Shown here one piece after another: positions 45,279 through 53,565 of a DNA stretch of 54,026 nt. Position numbers and translations under genes: made by a program. The notes below the pieces were generated by a model. That model did no database searches. It saw only the letters and a program-made list of their open reading frames with translations, and was not told where the DNA came from. This stretch comes from Nonomuraea basaltis (GTDB lineage Bacteria > Actinomycetota > Actinomycetes > Streptosporangiales > Streptosporangiaceae), in assembly GCF_005893125.1 (NCBI RefSeq), contig NZ_VCJS01000076.1:1-54026 (forward strand), given 5' to 3'. The number at the start of each line of letters is the position of its first letter. Position 1 is the first letter of the stretch.

Positions 45279-45854
45279 ATGTCTCAGGCGATACTGCGTA
45301 CCGACCGCATCAAGCTTTTTCCACTGTCCGACGAACACCTCGAACACGAGATCGAACTCGACGCCGATCCCGAGGTCATGCGCTACATCACTGGCCGTGC
45401 ACGTAGCCGTGAGGAAGTTGAGGTCTTCCATCGCCAGCGGCTTGCCGCCGCGGGCCGCGTCGCGGGGCTCGGCTTCTGGGCCGGTTTCGTAGAGGGGCAG
45501 TTCGTCGGCTGGTGGATCCTGGAGCCACCCACGCGCGTCGGCCAAGGCCCGATCGAAGGACAGGCCGAACTCGGGTACCGGTTGCTGCGTCGCTGCTGGC
45601 GCCAGGGCTTGGCCAGTGAGGGAGCCCGCGAGCTTGTTCGACACGGGTTCGAAGATCTTCGACTGACCCGCGTCTTCGCCGAAACCATGGCGGTCAACAC
45701 TGCCTCCCGCGCAACGATGACCGCAATTGGCATGCAGCACGTCCGTACGTTCCACTTGGACTGGGAAGAACCGCTCCCAGGCAGTCATCTTGGTGAAGTC
45801 GAGTACGCGATCACCCGAGAGCAATGGCTCGCTTACCAAGCGACCAGAGCTTGA
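45279..45854 (+). CDS. GNAT-family N-acetyltransferase
   Basis: 191 residues from ATG 45279 (ATG 45270 also possible; neither has a good ribosome site). RimJ/RimL-like start AILRTDRIKLFPLSDEHLEH, then DPEVMRYITGRARSREEVEV. The acetyl-CoA binding turn is ELGYRLLRRCWRQGLASEGA, followed by MAVNTASRATMTAIGMQHV. It moves acetyl groups to an amine on a small molecule or protein N-terminus. Single gene. Confidence 0.9.
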   Translation: MSQAILRTDRIKLFPLSDEHLEHEIELDADPEVMRYITGRARSREEVEVFHRQRLAAAGRVAGLGFWAGFVEGQFVGWWILEPPTRVGQGPIEGQAELGYRLLRRCWRQGLASEGARELVRHGFEDLRLTRVFAETMAVNTASRATMTAIGMQHVRTFHLDWEEPLPGSHLGEVEYAITREQWLAYQATRA

Positions 45855-45954
45855 GGGCCCGTCAACGACCCCTCTTGTGTCGGGTCACGCCCCTGACGGT
45901 CCAACCCTGTCGTCGTCCGGGGCGAGGCTAAGGAACGGGAGAGACATATATTTT

Positions 45955-45982
45955 CCAAACGCTGTTTCAAAACGATGTTTGG
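45955..45982. promoter_or_regulatory. TetR autoregulatory operator
   Basis: CCAAAC at 45955-45960 and GTTTGG at 45977-45982 are the ends of an imperfect palindrome with inner GTTT/AAAC steps. It covers the -35 box of the downstream TetR gene. Confidence 0.6.
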
Positions 45983-46006
45983 ATACGCTACCAGCTCCGC
46001 TAGGCT
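45979..46006 (+). promoter_or_regulatory. promoter of the TetR gene, probably leaderless
   Basis: TTGGAT at 45979-45984 and TAGGCT at 46001-46006 are 16 bp apart. The GTG start at 46014 lies 7 bp beyond the -10 box, so the mRNA would begin at or next to the start codon. Confidence 0.5.
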
Positions 46007-46013
46007 GGTCGTC

Positions 46014-46589
46014 GTGGGAAGGCCGAGAACAAACGACGACACCGTGAAAGACCGCCTCATCGACTCCGCGACCGAGATGTTCGCCACCCGTCCACGGGAG
46101 TCGATCACTATCCGCGCCCTGGCCGCCGCCGCCGGGACCGCGACCGCCGCGGTCTACTCGCTGTTCGACGGCAAGGACGGGCTGATCGCCGAAGTACGCG
46201 ACAGGGCGGTGGCCGGGCTGTCCCAGGACCTGTCGGCGGTACCGACCTCCGATGACCCCCTCGCCGACCTCTATGCGCTCGCGGTCGCTTACCGGCGATG
46301 GGGGCGCGAGCACCGTCACCTCTACACGGTGTTGTTCGGCGGCGTGCAGAGCTTCGACCCGTCCGGCGACATGGGTGCCGCAGATCCCGTCAGGCCGCTC
46401 ATCGAGGCGATAGACCGCGCTCGGTCGGCCTCCGCGCTCTCGGGTGACGCGACCTCCATCGCGCTCTCCCTCTGGGTGACCCTGCACGGTCTGGTGACTC
46501 TCGAACTGGCCGGGGCCCTCGATACCGCCACGGCCGAGACCACGTTCCGCTCGACGATCCCCGCCGCGCTGCGCGGCTGGGCGGCCTGA
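46014..46589 (+). CDS. TetR-family regulator
   Basis: 191 residues from GTG 46014, where the conserved GRPRTNDDTVKDRLIDSA begins; a longer frame starts at 45975, inside the operator. The helix-turn-helix is IRALAAAAGTATAAVYSLFD. The C-terminus (LADLYALAVAYRRWGREHRH, HLYTVLFGGVQSF) matches the TetR_C_13-like ligand domain (WHG group). There is no Shine-Dalgarno, in keeping with leaderless translation. It ends near the large hairpin shared with the convergent ROK gene. Confidence 0.88.
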   Translation: MGRPRTNDDTVKDRLIDSATEMFATRPRESITIRALAAAAGTATAAVYSLFDGKDGLIAEVRDRAVAGLSQDLSAVPTSDDPLADLYALAVAYRRWGREHRHLYTVLFGGVQSFDPSGDMGAADPVRPLIEAIDRARSASALSGDATSIALSLWVTLHGLVTLELAGALDTATAETTFRSTIPAALRGWAA

Positions 46590-46689
46590 CTTCGCAGCGT
46601 CAGCCAACGCAGCGCTCTCAGGCTGTCCCCCGCCTGACGGGGCTACGCGGACGTCGCCCAGCGGGGACGGCTCATGGCGCTCGCCGATG

Positions 46690-46720
46690 AGGTTTTGGCC
46701 GCGATACGCGGCCAAAACCT
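46690..46720. terminator. perfect 14-bp hairpin between convergent genes
   Basis: AGGTTTTGGCCGCG at 46690-46703 and its exact reverse complement at 46707-46720 enclose a 3-nt loop (ATA). TTTT/AAAA runs lie within the arms. Its position, about 100 bp from both the TetR and ROK stops, fits a bidirectional terminator. Confidence 0.6.
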
Positions 46721-46823
46721 TCGGCCCACGGAGACCCGCAACGGAACCGTTTCGTACGGTAAGCGCATTCCCGCCCGGAGACACATCGGCGCCCTCACGC
46801 GTCTACGGTTTGAGGGCGCGCGG

Positions 46824-47972
46824 TCAGGAGAACGTTTCCGGGTGGGCGAGGGCAAGGCTGGCCGCGCCGTGAGCGTGCTGGCTGTCGTGCCATGGCCGGA
46901 CGATCACTTTGACGTGGTGGGCGGCGGCGACCGGGCTGGCCTGCATCGCTTCGAGGAATCCGGGCTCCAGCCCTGGCCACAGGTCGTGGTTCTCGCCGAT
47001 GACGGCGATGGCGGGCGTGCCGAGCAGGTTGACGACGCCGGCGATCGCCCGGCCGAGGATTGTGCCGATCTCGGCGAGGAGTTCGATGATCGCCGGCTCA
47101 CCGGATGCTGATCGGGTACGGACCGCCTCGATGCTCGTGTCCGCGTCGGCCAGGCCCTTGCGCCGGGCGGCGCGCAGGATTCCGCGGTCACTGGTGAAGG
47201 TTTCCAGGCAACCCCGGGCGCCGCACGGGCATCGCGGGCCGGTGGAGCTGACCGGTGTGTGGCCGAACTCGCCGGACAGGCCATTGGGGCTACGGTGTAC
47301 GCGCCGGTGCAGGACCGCGCCGAGCCCTACGCCGTCGCCGATGCCGAGCACCAGGAAGTCGTCGTGCTCGCGTCCGGCCCCATACAGCAGCTCGGCGGTG
47401 GTGCTGGCTCTGATGACGTTGTCGACCAGCACCGGAATCGGCAGTTCGGCGCGTAGCCGCTGGCCGAGTGGAAGGTCGGTCCAGCCGAATCGAGGGCTGA
47501 ATCGGATGTAACCGGTCGCAGGGTCGACGGGATCGGGTACGGCGACTCCGACGCCCTTCAGGCGCGGCCCGACGGATGGGTCCCCCAGATACCGGCGGAT
47601 CGCGTCGAGCAGTTGAGGCACTGGATCCGAGTGGTGGTCGAACGAAGATTGATCGGATGTCATGATCCGGCCGTCGAGCCCGACGACGACAGAGACGAGA
47701 TGGTCGGCCGCGACGCGTATGCCGATGGTGGCGGCGGCCTCGGGCACGACCTGCAGCGGGATGCGGGGTCGGCCGACGGTGCCGGTCTGCGGGGCGAGGG
47801 CCCGCAGATAGCCAGAGGACAGCAGTCGCCCGGTGTGCTCGTGCACCGTGGCTATGCCGAGCCGCAGGCGGGTCGCGATCTGCCGCCGGTCCAGGGCACC
47901 GGCGGTGCCGAGCAGCGCCAGGATCTCGACGGGGGTCAGATCGCCACGAAGAGTGCTTCGCCGCTGATTCAT
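46824..47972 (-). CDS. ROK-family transcriptional repressor
   Basis: 382 residues from ATG 47972, with AGGAAA upstream. N-terminal winged helix (ILALLGTAGALDRRQIATRL, LGIATVHEHTGRLLSSGYL). ROK sugar-kinase-like domain: IGIRVAADHLVSVVVGLDG, FSPRFGWTDLPLGQRL, VLVDNVIRASTTAELLYGAG, and the zinc site GPRCPCGARGCLETF with three Cys. It faces the fucoside operon across 98 bp that holds a promoter and an inverted repeat, so it very likely senses the imported sugar and controls that operon. Confidence 0.92.
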   Translation of the reverse strand: MNQRRSTLRGDLTPVEILALLGTAGALDRRQIATRLRLGIATVHEHTGRLLSSGYLRALAPQTGTVGRPRIPLQVVPEAAATIGIRVAADHLVSVVVGLDGRIMTSDQSSFDHHSDPVPQLLDAIRRYLGDPSVGPRLKGVGVAVPDPVDPATGYIRFSPRFGWTDLPLGQRLRAELPIPVLVDNVIRASTTAELLYGAGREHDDFLVLGIGDGVGLGAVLHRRVHRSPNGLSGEFGHTPVSSTGPRCPCGARGCLETFTSDRGILRAARRKGLADADTSIEAVRTRSASGEPAIIELLAEIGTILGRAIAGVVNLLGTPAIAVIGENHDLWPGLEPGFLEAMQASPVAAAHHVKVIVRPWHDSQHAHGAASLALAHPETFS

Positions 47973-47996
47973 CGGTTGTTTCCTATCACAGTCTTA

Positions 47997-48026
47997 TTGA
48001 CATCGCAGTGGCGCGAAGCCTATGTT
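47997..48026 (+). promoter_or_regulatory. promoter of the fucoside operon
   Basis: TTGACA at 47997-48002 and TATGTT at 48021-48026 with an 18-bp spacer, in the AT-richer divergent region. Confidence 0.6.
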
Positions 48027-48037
48027 TCCTCCTAATT

Positions 48038-48053
48038 AACTCGGCCCCGAGCT
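48038..48053. promoter_or_regulatory. candidate ROK operator
   Basis: CTCGG and CCGAG flank a 2-nt centre, with AA and TT outside (AATTAACTCGGCC onward). It lies just downstream of the -10 box and 18 bp before the lipoprotein gene, where a repressor would block transcription. Confidence 0.45.
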
Positions 48054-48070
48054 TATTGAGTGGAGCTGCG

Positions 48071-49342
48071 ATGGGCAAGGGCAGAATCAAGGGCGGCCCG
48101 CGATCGTCAACGATCGCCGTCGCCATGGTCATCACGACGGGGCTCGTCAGCGGGTGCGGAGGCGACGACCAGGGTTCAGGCGGCAGCAAGGCCACCAATG
48201 GCGCGGTCACTCTCACGTGGTCGATGTGGGCCTCCGGCACGGAAGACCGGGACGCCTGGCAGAAGGTGGCCGACGACGTCGCCGCAGAACACCCGAACAT
48301 CAAGATCACGTTAGAAACGGCGCCGTTCAACGACTACTTCACCAAGCTCGGCACGCGCCTGGCCGGAGGCAGCGCGCCCTGCATCGTCTCGATGCAGAGC
48401 CTGCGGACAGGTGGATACACCAGCGGGATGCGCCCACTGGACGACCTCATTGCGAAGAACGCGCTCGACGTCGGCGACTTCGACACATCGATCATGGCCG
48501 GGCTCGCCTCCGGCGGCAAGCAGTACGCGCTGCCGTACGACCTCGGCTCGCTGGTCATCACTTACAACAAGGACCTGTTCAAGGCTGCGGACGTGCCGGC
48601 GCCGAAGGTCGGCTGGACCATGGCCGACTTCGAGTCGGCGGCCAAGGCGTTGACGCGCGACGGCAAGCACGGTTTCGTGGCCTATCCCACGGACCTGTAC
48701 ATGTTCCCGATGCTGCTCTCGCGGACCGGCGCCGAGCCGGTCGACGCGTCCGGCAAACTCGCCCTCACCGCCGATCCGATGGTGACCGCCTTCCAGTGGT
48801 ACGCGGACCTGGCCGCCAAGGACGGCGTGGCACCGAAGGTTCCCGGCGTGGACAACAACTTCCCCGACACCCAGTTCCTCAACGGCAGCGTGGCGATGTC
48901 GGTCAACGGGCCATGGTCGGTGCTCTCGCTCAAACAGCAGGCCAAGTTCGGCGTGGGCCTGGCGACCATTCCCGCCGGACCCGGCGGGTCCAAGACCTAC
49001 TCGGCCGGATCCGGCTTCGGCATCTCCCAGTCCTGCCCCTACCCGGATGAGGCGTTCACGGCGATCAGCGTGATGACCGGCGCCAAGGTGCTCGGGCAGC
49101 TCGGCGAGCTCGGACGCGCCTACCCGGCTCGCAAGTCCGTCCAGGACAAGTGGTACAAGAACGCTTTCGAAGGCGCCAAGGAGGTCATCGACGCCGCCAA
49201 CGCGTCGGCGAAGCCGTTCCGGACGACCGGCAACTGGGATCAGGTGACCAAGACGCTCAATCAGTACGGCGTGCAGGCCTTCAATGGCCAGGCGACCGCG
49301 GCGGACGTTCTCCAGCAGGTCCAGCAGCAAGCCGCCCGATAG
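48071..49342 (+). CDS. carbohydrate-binding lipoprotein of the fucoside importer
   Basis: 423 residues from ATG 48071, with GTGGAG upstream. Signal STIAVAMVITTGLVSGCGGD has a proper lipobox (Leu-Val-Ser-Gly-Cys). Family 1 solute-binding features: VTLTWSMWASGTEDRDAWQK, KITLETAPFNDYFTKLGTRL, LVITYNKDLFKAADVPAPKV, GSVAMSVNGPWSVLSLKQQA. The longer upstream frame crosses the promoter and was rejected. First gene of the ROK-controlled operon. Confidence 0.93.
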   Translation: MGKGRIKGGPRSSTIAVAMVITTGLVSGCGGDDQGSGGSKATNGAVTLTWSMWASGTEDRDAWQKVADDVAAEHPNIKITLETAPFNDYFTKLGTRLAGGSAPCIVSMQSLRTGGYTSGMRPLDDLIAKNALDVGDFDTSIMAGLASGGKQYALPYDLGSLVITYNKDLFKAADVPAPKVGWTMADFESAAKALTRDGKHGFVAYPTDLYMFPMLLSRTGAEPVDASGKLALTADPMVTAFQWYADLAAKDGVAPKVPGVDNNFPDTQFLNGSVAMSVNGPWSVLSLKQQAKFGVGLATIPAGPGGSKTYSAGSGFGISQSCPYPDEAFTAISVMTGAKVLGQLGELGRAYPARKSVQDKWYKNAFEGAKEVIDAANASAKPFRTTGNWDQVTKTLNQYGVQAFNGQATAADVLQQVQQQAAR

Positions 49343-49431
49343 CCGGAGGACGGATGGACAGGGCGCCGGGCGGACACTCCCGGCGCCCTGGACTCCATGG
49401 ACGCCCGGGACTCCATGGACAGGGAGCGACC

Positions 49432-50364
49432 GTGTACAACGACGCCATATCCAGGCCGTCGGCGCCGCCAAGCCTGGGCAGGCGCAGGGGCCGTCGCCGC
49501 GGTGACGGCCGGATCGCGGCCTTCTTCGCCGCGCCCAGCGTGATCGGCCTGGCGCTCTTCACTCTCTTCCCGATCGTGATGTCGCTGGTGATCGCGTTCT
49601 TCCAGTGGCCTGCGGTCGGCACCCGTACCTTCACCGGGCTCGGCAACTTCGCGACGCTGTTCGACGATCCCGTCTTCCGCCGGGCGCTGCTCAACACCTT
49701 GCTCTTCGTCGTGCTCTACCTGCCGCTCAACCTGATCGTCTCGGTCGGGCTGGCGGTCTGGATCTCGCCTCGCATCAAGGGCCGCAGAGCCTTGCGCGTC
49801 GTATTCTTTCTCCCCGTGGTCACGCCCATGGTGGCCAATGCGATCGTCTGGCGTCTGATCTACCAGCCAGGTGGACTCATCGACGGCTCGCTGCAGTCGA
49901 TCACCGGTGCGCATGCGCCGAACTTCCTCGGCGAACAGGGCTGGGCCATGTTCGCCGTCGTCGCCATGAGCGTGTGGCAGGGGTTCGGCTACAACATGCT
50001 GGTCTTCTCCGCCGCGCTGGACGCCATCCCCCCGCACATTCTGGAGGCGGCGCAGATCGACGGCGCCGGCCCGTGGCGGCTGTTCTTCCGCGTCACGCTG
50101 CCGATGATCTCACCGTCGATGTTCTTCGCCACGACCATGACGCTCATCACGTCGTTCCAGGTCTTCACCCAGCCGTTCCTGCTGACCGGGGGCGGGCCCG
50201 GAATCGATACGGAGACGCTCATGATGTTCGTCTACGACCAGGGATTCTCCATCTATCAGTTCGGGCTGGCCTCCGCCGGAGCCTGGATCCTGTTCGTGCT
50301 GATCTTGGGCGTGACCGGGTTGCAGTTCGCCGGCCAGCGCAGATGGGTCACCTACGATGCCTGA
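49432..50364 (+). CDS. sugar ABC permease (MalF/LacF type)
   Basis: 310 residues from GTG 49432, with AGGGAG at about 5 nt. First helix AAPSVIGLALFTLFPIVMSL; EAA loop ILEAAQIDGAGPWRLFFRVT. Upstream, GACTCCATGGAC occurs twice between 49391 and 49419, a short direct repeat of no known role. The next permease begins 8 bp before its stop. Confidence 0.94.
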   Translation: MYNDAISRPSAPPSLGRRRGRRRGDGRIAAFFAAPSVIGLALFTLFPIVMSLVIAFFQWPAVGTRTFTGLGNFATLFDDPVFRRALLNTLLFVVLYLPLNLIVSVGLAVWISPRIKGRRALRVVFFLPVVTPMVANAIVWRLIYQPGGLIDGSLQSITGAHAPNFLGEQGWAMFAVVAMSVWQGFGYNMLVFSAALDAIPPHILEAAQIDGAGPWRLFFRVTLPMISPSMFFATTMTLITSFQVFTQPFLLTGGGPGIDTETLMMFVYDQGFSIYQFGLASAGAWILFVLILGVTGLQFAGQRRWVTYDA

Positions 50365-51226
50365 GCACGCGCACGCCGTGCCGTCCTGGAACTCTCGGCG
50401 GGCGAGGAGGACCAGGCTGGTCATCTCCCATCTCGCGCTCTATCTGGTGGCCGCCGCCTTCGTGTCGCCGCTGGTGTACATGGTGTCCACTTCGCTCAAG
50501 CCCGCTGACGAGGTCTTCGCCTCGCCGCCGAGCCTGCTGGGATCCGTGCTGCGCTGGCAGAACTATCGGGAGGCGTTCGAGTTCCTGCCGTTCGGCCGCT
50601 TCGTGGTCAACGGCTTCGCCGTCGCCGTCTGCGGGACGATCGTGGTCCTGGTGGCGTCCAGCATGTCGGCGTACGCCTTCGCCAAGCTGCGCTGGCGCGG
50701 CCGCGACAGCCTCTTCCTCGTCTTCCTGGCCACCCTGATGATCCCCCAGGAGGTCCTTGTCGTACCGATGTTCATGCTGATGCGCTGGCTCGGCTGGGTG
50801 GACAGTTATCAGGCGCTGATCTTTCCCTGGGCGTTCACCGCATTCGGCACCTTCATGCTGCGCCAGTTCTTCCTGACCATCCCCCGCGAGATGGAGGAGA
50901 GCGCCCGCCTGGACGGGGCAGGCGCCGTGCGCGTCTTCACCCACATCATGCTGCCGCTGGTCAAACCGGCGCTCGCGGTCCTGGCCGTCTTCACGTTCAT
51001 CAACTACTGGAACAGCTTCCTGTGGCCGCTGATCATCATCAACTCGGTGGACGAGAAGGCCACTGTCCCGTTGGGACTGCAACTGTTCTTCGGGCAGCAG
51101 GGCACTCAGTGGAATCTGGTCATGGCCGCGTCCGTGATCTCCATGGCGCCCACCACGGCGCTCCTCATCATCCTGCAGAAACACCTCGTGCGCGGGATCG
51201 CGACGAGCGGCCTCGGCGGCCGGTGA
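50357..51226 (+). CDS. sugar ABC permease (MalG/LacG type)
   Basis: 289 residues, overlapping the preceding gene by 8 bp. Helices LVISHLALYLVAAAFVSPLV and SLFLVFLATLMIPQEVLVVP; EAA loop MEESARLDGAGAVRVFTHIM; end LLIILQKHLVRGIATSGLGG. Completes the channel of the fucoside importer. No ATPase in the operon. Confidence 0.94.
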   Translation: MPEHAHAVPSWNSRRARRTRLVISHLALYLVAAAFVSPLVYMVSTSLKPADEVFASPPSLLGSVLRWQNYREAFEFLPFGRFVVNGFAVAVCGTIVVLVASSMSAYAFAKLRWRGRDSLFLVFLATLMIPQEVLVVPMFMLMRWLGWVDSYQALIFPWAFTAFGTFMLRQFFLTIPREMEESARLDGAGAVRVFTHIMLPLVKPALAVLAVFTFINYWNSFLWPLIIINSVDEKATVPLGLQLFFGQQGTQWNLVMAASVISMAPTTALLIILQKHLVRGIATSGLGGR

Positions 51227-51262
51227 ACCACCGCGTCCGCCCTTGGCCATGAAGGGAACACC

Positions 51263-52573
51263 ATGCAGCACCCGTCCACCGCAGCCGACCACGCCTGGTT
51301 CTCCGAGTCCCGCTTCGGCATGTTCGTCCACTGGGGACTGTATTCTCTCGCCGCTCGCCACGAGTGGGTCAAAAGCCGCGAGCGCCTGACCGACGAGGAA
51401 TACCAGCCCTACTTCGACCACTTCGACCCCGACCTGTACGACCCCGCGCAGTGGGCGCGACTGGCGAAGAGCGCCGGCATGCGTTATATCGTCATCACCA
51501 CCAAACACCATGACGGATTCTGTCTATGGGACTCCTCGCACACGGACTACAAGGCGACTCGCACCCCCTATGGCAAGGATCTGATCGCGCCGCTGGTGGG
51601 AGCCGTCCGGGCCGAGGGCCTGCGGGTCGGTTTCTACCACTCATTGATCGACTGGCATCACCCTGAATTTCCCGTCGACTGCCACCATCCGCAGCGCGAC
51701 GACGAAGCCTTCAAGGCGGCCACCGCCGGCCGAGACATGGCGAAGTACACCGACTACCTGCACGCTCAGGTACGCGAACTGCTCACCGAGTACGGCACGA
51801 TCGACTACTTGTTCTTCGACTTCTCCTACCAGGGCAGGCCCGGGAGATGGGGCGGTAAGGGCGCGGCCGACTGGCGATCGCCCGAACTGCTCGCGATGGT
51901 CCGGCGACTCCAGCCGGGCATCATGGTCAACGACCGGCTCGACATCCCCGGGGACTTCCTCACCCCCGAGCAGTACCAGCCCTCCGCACCGCTGAGCGTC
52001 GACGGCCGCGAGGTGGCCTGGGAGGCATGCCAGACGATCAACGGCAGCTGGGGGTACGACCGCGACAACCTCGACGACAAGTCCCCGGCTCTGCTTGTCC
52101 GCATGCTGATCGACAGCGTCGCCAAGGGCGGCAACCTGCTGCTCAACGTGGGCCCGACCGGGCGCGGACTCATCGACCCCCGCGCGGAGCGGACTCTCGG
52201 CGCCATCGGCACCTGGATGCGATCACACTCCCGCTCCGTCTACGGATGCGGCCCCAGCGACTTCACGGCACCTGCCGACTGCCGTTACACCCAGCGAGGC
52301 GACCGCCTCTACCTGCACCTGTTCGCGTGGCCCTTCGCCCATCTCCACCTGCCCGGCCTGGCCGGCCGGGTGGAGTATGCGCAATTCCTGCACGACGCAT
52401 CCGAGATACGTACGCGGATCATCGATCAGCACCAGACGGCCGACACCACGACCATGGCCGCTCCGGCGCCGGACAGCTTGACCCTCGAACTGCCCGTCCA
52501 GCGGCCCGACGTCGCCGTACCCGTCATCGAACTGTTCCTATCGCCTGGCAATTCAGGAAACCCGGCACCCTGA
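51263..52573 (+). CDS. alpha-L-fucosidase (GH29)
   Basis: 436 residues from ATG 51263, with AAGGGAA upstream. GH29 signatures: WFSESRFGMFVHWGLYSL at the start, GMRYIVITTKHHDGFCLWDS (His-His in the substrate pocket), VGFYHSLIDWHHPEFP, the nucleophile Asp in IDYLFFDFSY, and WEACQTINGSWGYDRDNLDD followed by LIDSVAKGGNLLLNVGPTGR. It cleaves alpha-linked fucose. With no signal peptide it acts inside the cell on the imported fucoside. Last gene of the operon. Confidence 0.94.
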   Translation: MQHPSTAADHAWFSESRFGMFVHWGLYSLAARHEWVKSRERLTDEEYQPYFDHFDPDLYDPAQWARLAKSAGMRYIVITTKHHDGFCLWDSSHTDYKATRTPYGKDLIAPLVGAVRAEGLRVGFYHSLIDWHHPEFPVDCHHPQRDDEAFKAATAGRDMAKYTDYLHAQVRELLTEYGTIDYLFFDFSYQGRPGRWGGKGAADWRSPELLAMVRRLQPGIMVNDRLDIPGDFLTPEQYQPSAPLSVDGREVAWEACQTINGSWGYDRDNLDDKSPALLVRMLIDSVAKGGNLLLNVGPTGRGLIDPRAERTLGAIGTWMRSHSRSVYGCGPSDFTAPADCRYTQRGDRLYLHLFAWPFAHLHLPGLAGRVEYAQFLHDASEIRTRIIDQHQTADTTTMAAPAPDSLTLELPVQRPDVAVPVIELFLSPGNSGNPAP

Positions 52574-52685
52574 TACGTCCGAATCACCCAGCCCCACGGC
52601 CGACACCTGCAGGCCTTGTCCCAGCGTCCTGATATGCATCACTACCTCCTGTGTATCGGTCAACAGCCGCCGCTTGCCCGCCTGA
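52574..52685. other. intergenic region between convergent genes
   Basis: 112 bp separate the fucosidase stop from the repaired end of the aldo/keto reductase. I see no strong hairpin in it. Confidence 0.3.
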
Positions 52686-53535
52686 TCAGTCCGTGAGGCG
52701 GACGTTGCCGAGCCGGCTGACCACGCCGGGATCGCGGTGGTCGAAGAACAGCGAGGCGCCCGTGTCCAGGCCGGCGATGCGGCTCATCTGGTCGTCGGTG
52801 AGCTCGAAGTCAAGAACGTCGAAGTTTCTCGGCCATCCGGTCGGCACGGACCGACTTGGGGATCACGACGACGTCGCGCTGGATGAGCCAGCGCAGCACT
52901 ACCTGCGCGACCGACTTGCCGTGCTGTTCGGCGATGTCGCTCAGGACGGGATGGGTGAAGAGGCCATTGCGGCCCTCGGCGAACGGTCCCCACGACTCGA
53001 TCTGGACGCCGCGCTCGCCCATGAGCTGCTGGTCATGCGTGCGCTGGAAGAACGGGTGGGTCTCGATCTGGTTGACCGCGGGTGTGATCTCGTTGTGGTC
53101 GATGAGGTCGATGAGCCGGTCGGGATAGAAGTTGGACACCCCGATGGCGCGGGCGCGGCCTTCGCGGTTGAGCTCCTGCATGGCGCGCCAGGATCCGTAG
53201 ACGTCGCCGAAGGGCTGGTGGATCAGGTACAGGTCGAGGTAGTCCAAGCCGAGCTTGGTCAGGGAGGCGTCGCAGGCGCGCCGGGCGTTCTCCTCGCCGG
53301 CGTCGGAGATCCACAGTTTGGTGGTGACGAACAGCTCCTCGCGCGGGATGCCGCTGCTCTTGATCGCGCGACCGACGGCCTCCTCGTTCTGGTACGCGGC
53401 CGCGGTGTCGAGCAGCCGGTAGCCTGCCTGGAGGGCGTCGGTGACGGCCTGTTCGGTCTGCTCGGGCGGGATCTGGTAGACGCCGAAGCCGAGGATCGGC
53501 ATCTCGACGCCGTTGTTCAGGGTGACCGTCCGCAT
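52686..53535 (-). pseudogene. aldo/keto reductase with a C-terminal frameshift
   Basis: ATG 53535 with AAAGGACG upstream. AKR features: LGFGVYQIPPEQTEQAVTDA, catalytic Asp/Tyr in RLLDTAAAYQNEEAVGRAI, LFVTTKLWISDAG (Lys), YLDLYLIHQPFGDVYGSWRA (His) and the NADPH site VVVIPKSVRADRMAE. At 52825-52827 the coding strand has AAA; with AA the frame reads ENFDVLDFELTDDQMSRIA and ends LGNVRLTD at the TGA 52686-52688, 282 residues in all. As read it stops early and loses about 40 residues that close the cofactor site. A single-base homopolymer change, so possibly an error. Confidence 0.88.
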
Positions 53536-53565
53536 GGACGTCCTTTCTCGTGGCGGATCGAACGG

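Noticed and set aside
49391..49419. Direct repeat GACTCCATGGAC
   Set aside because: Two copies only, in a short intergenic stretch; probably chance or a small duplication.
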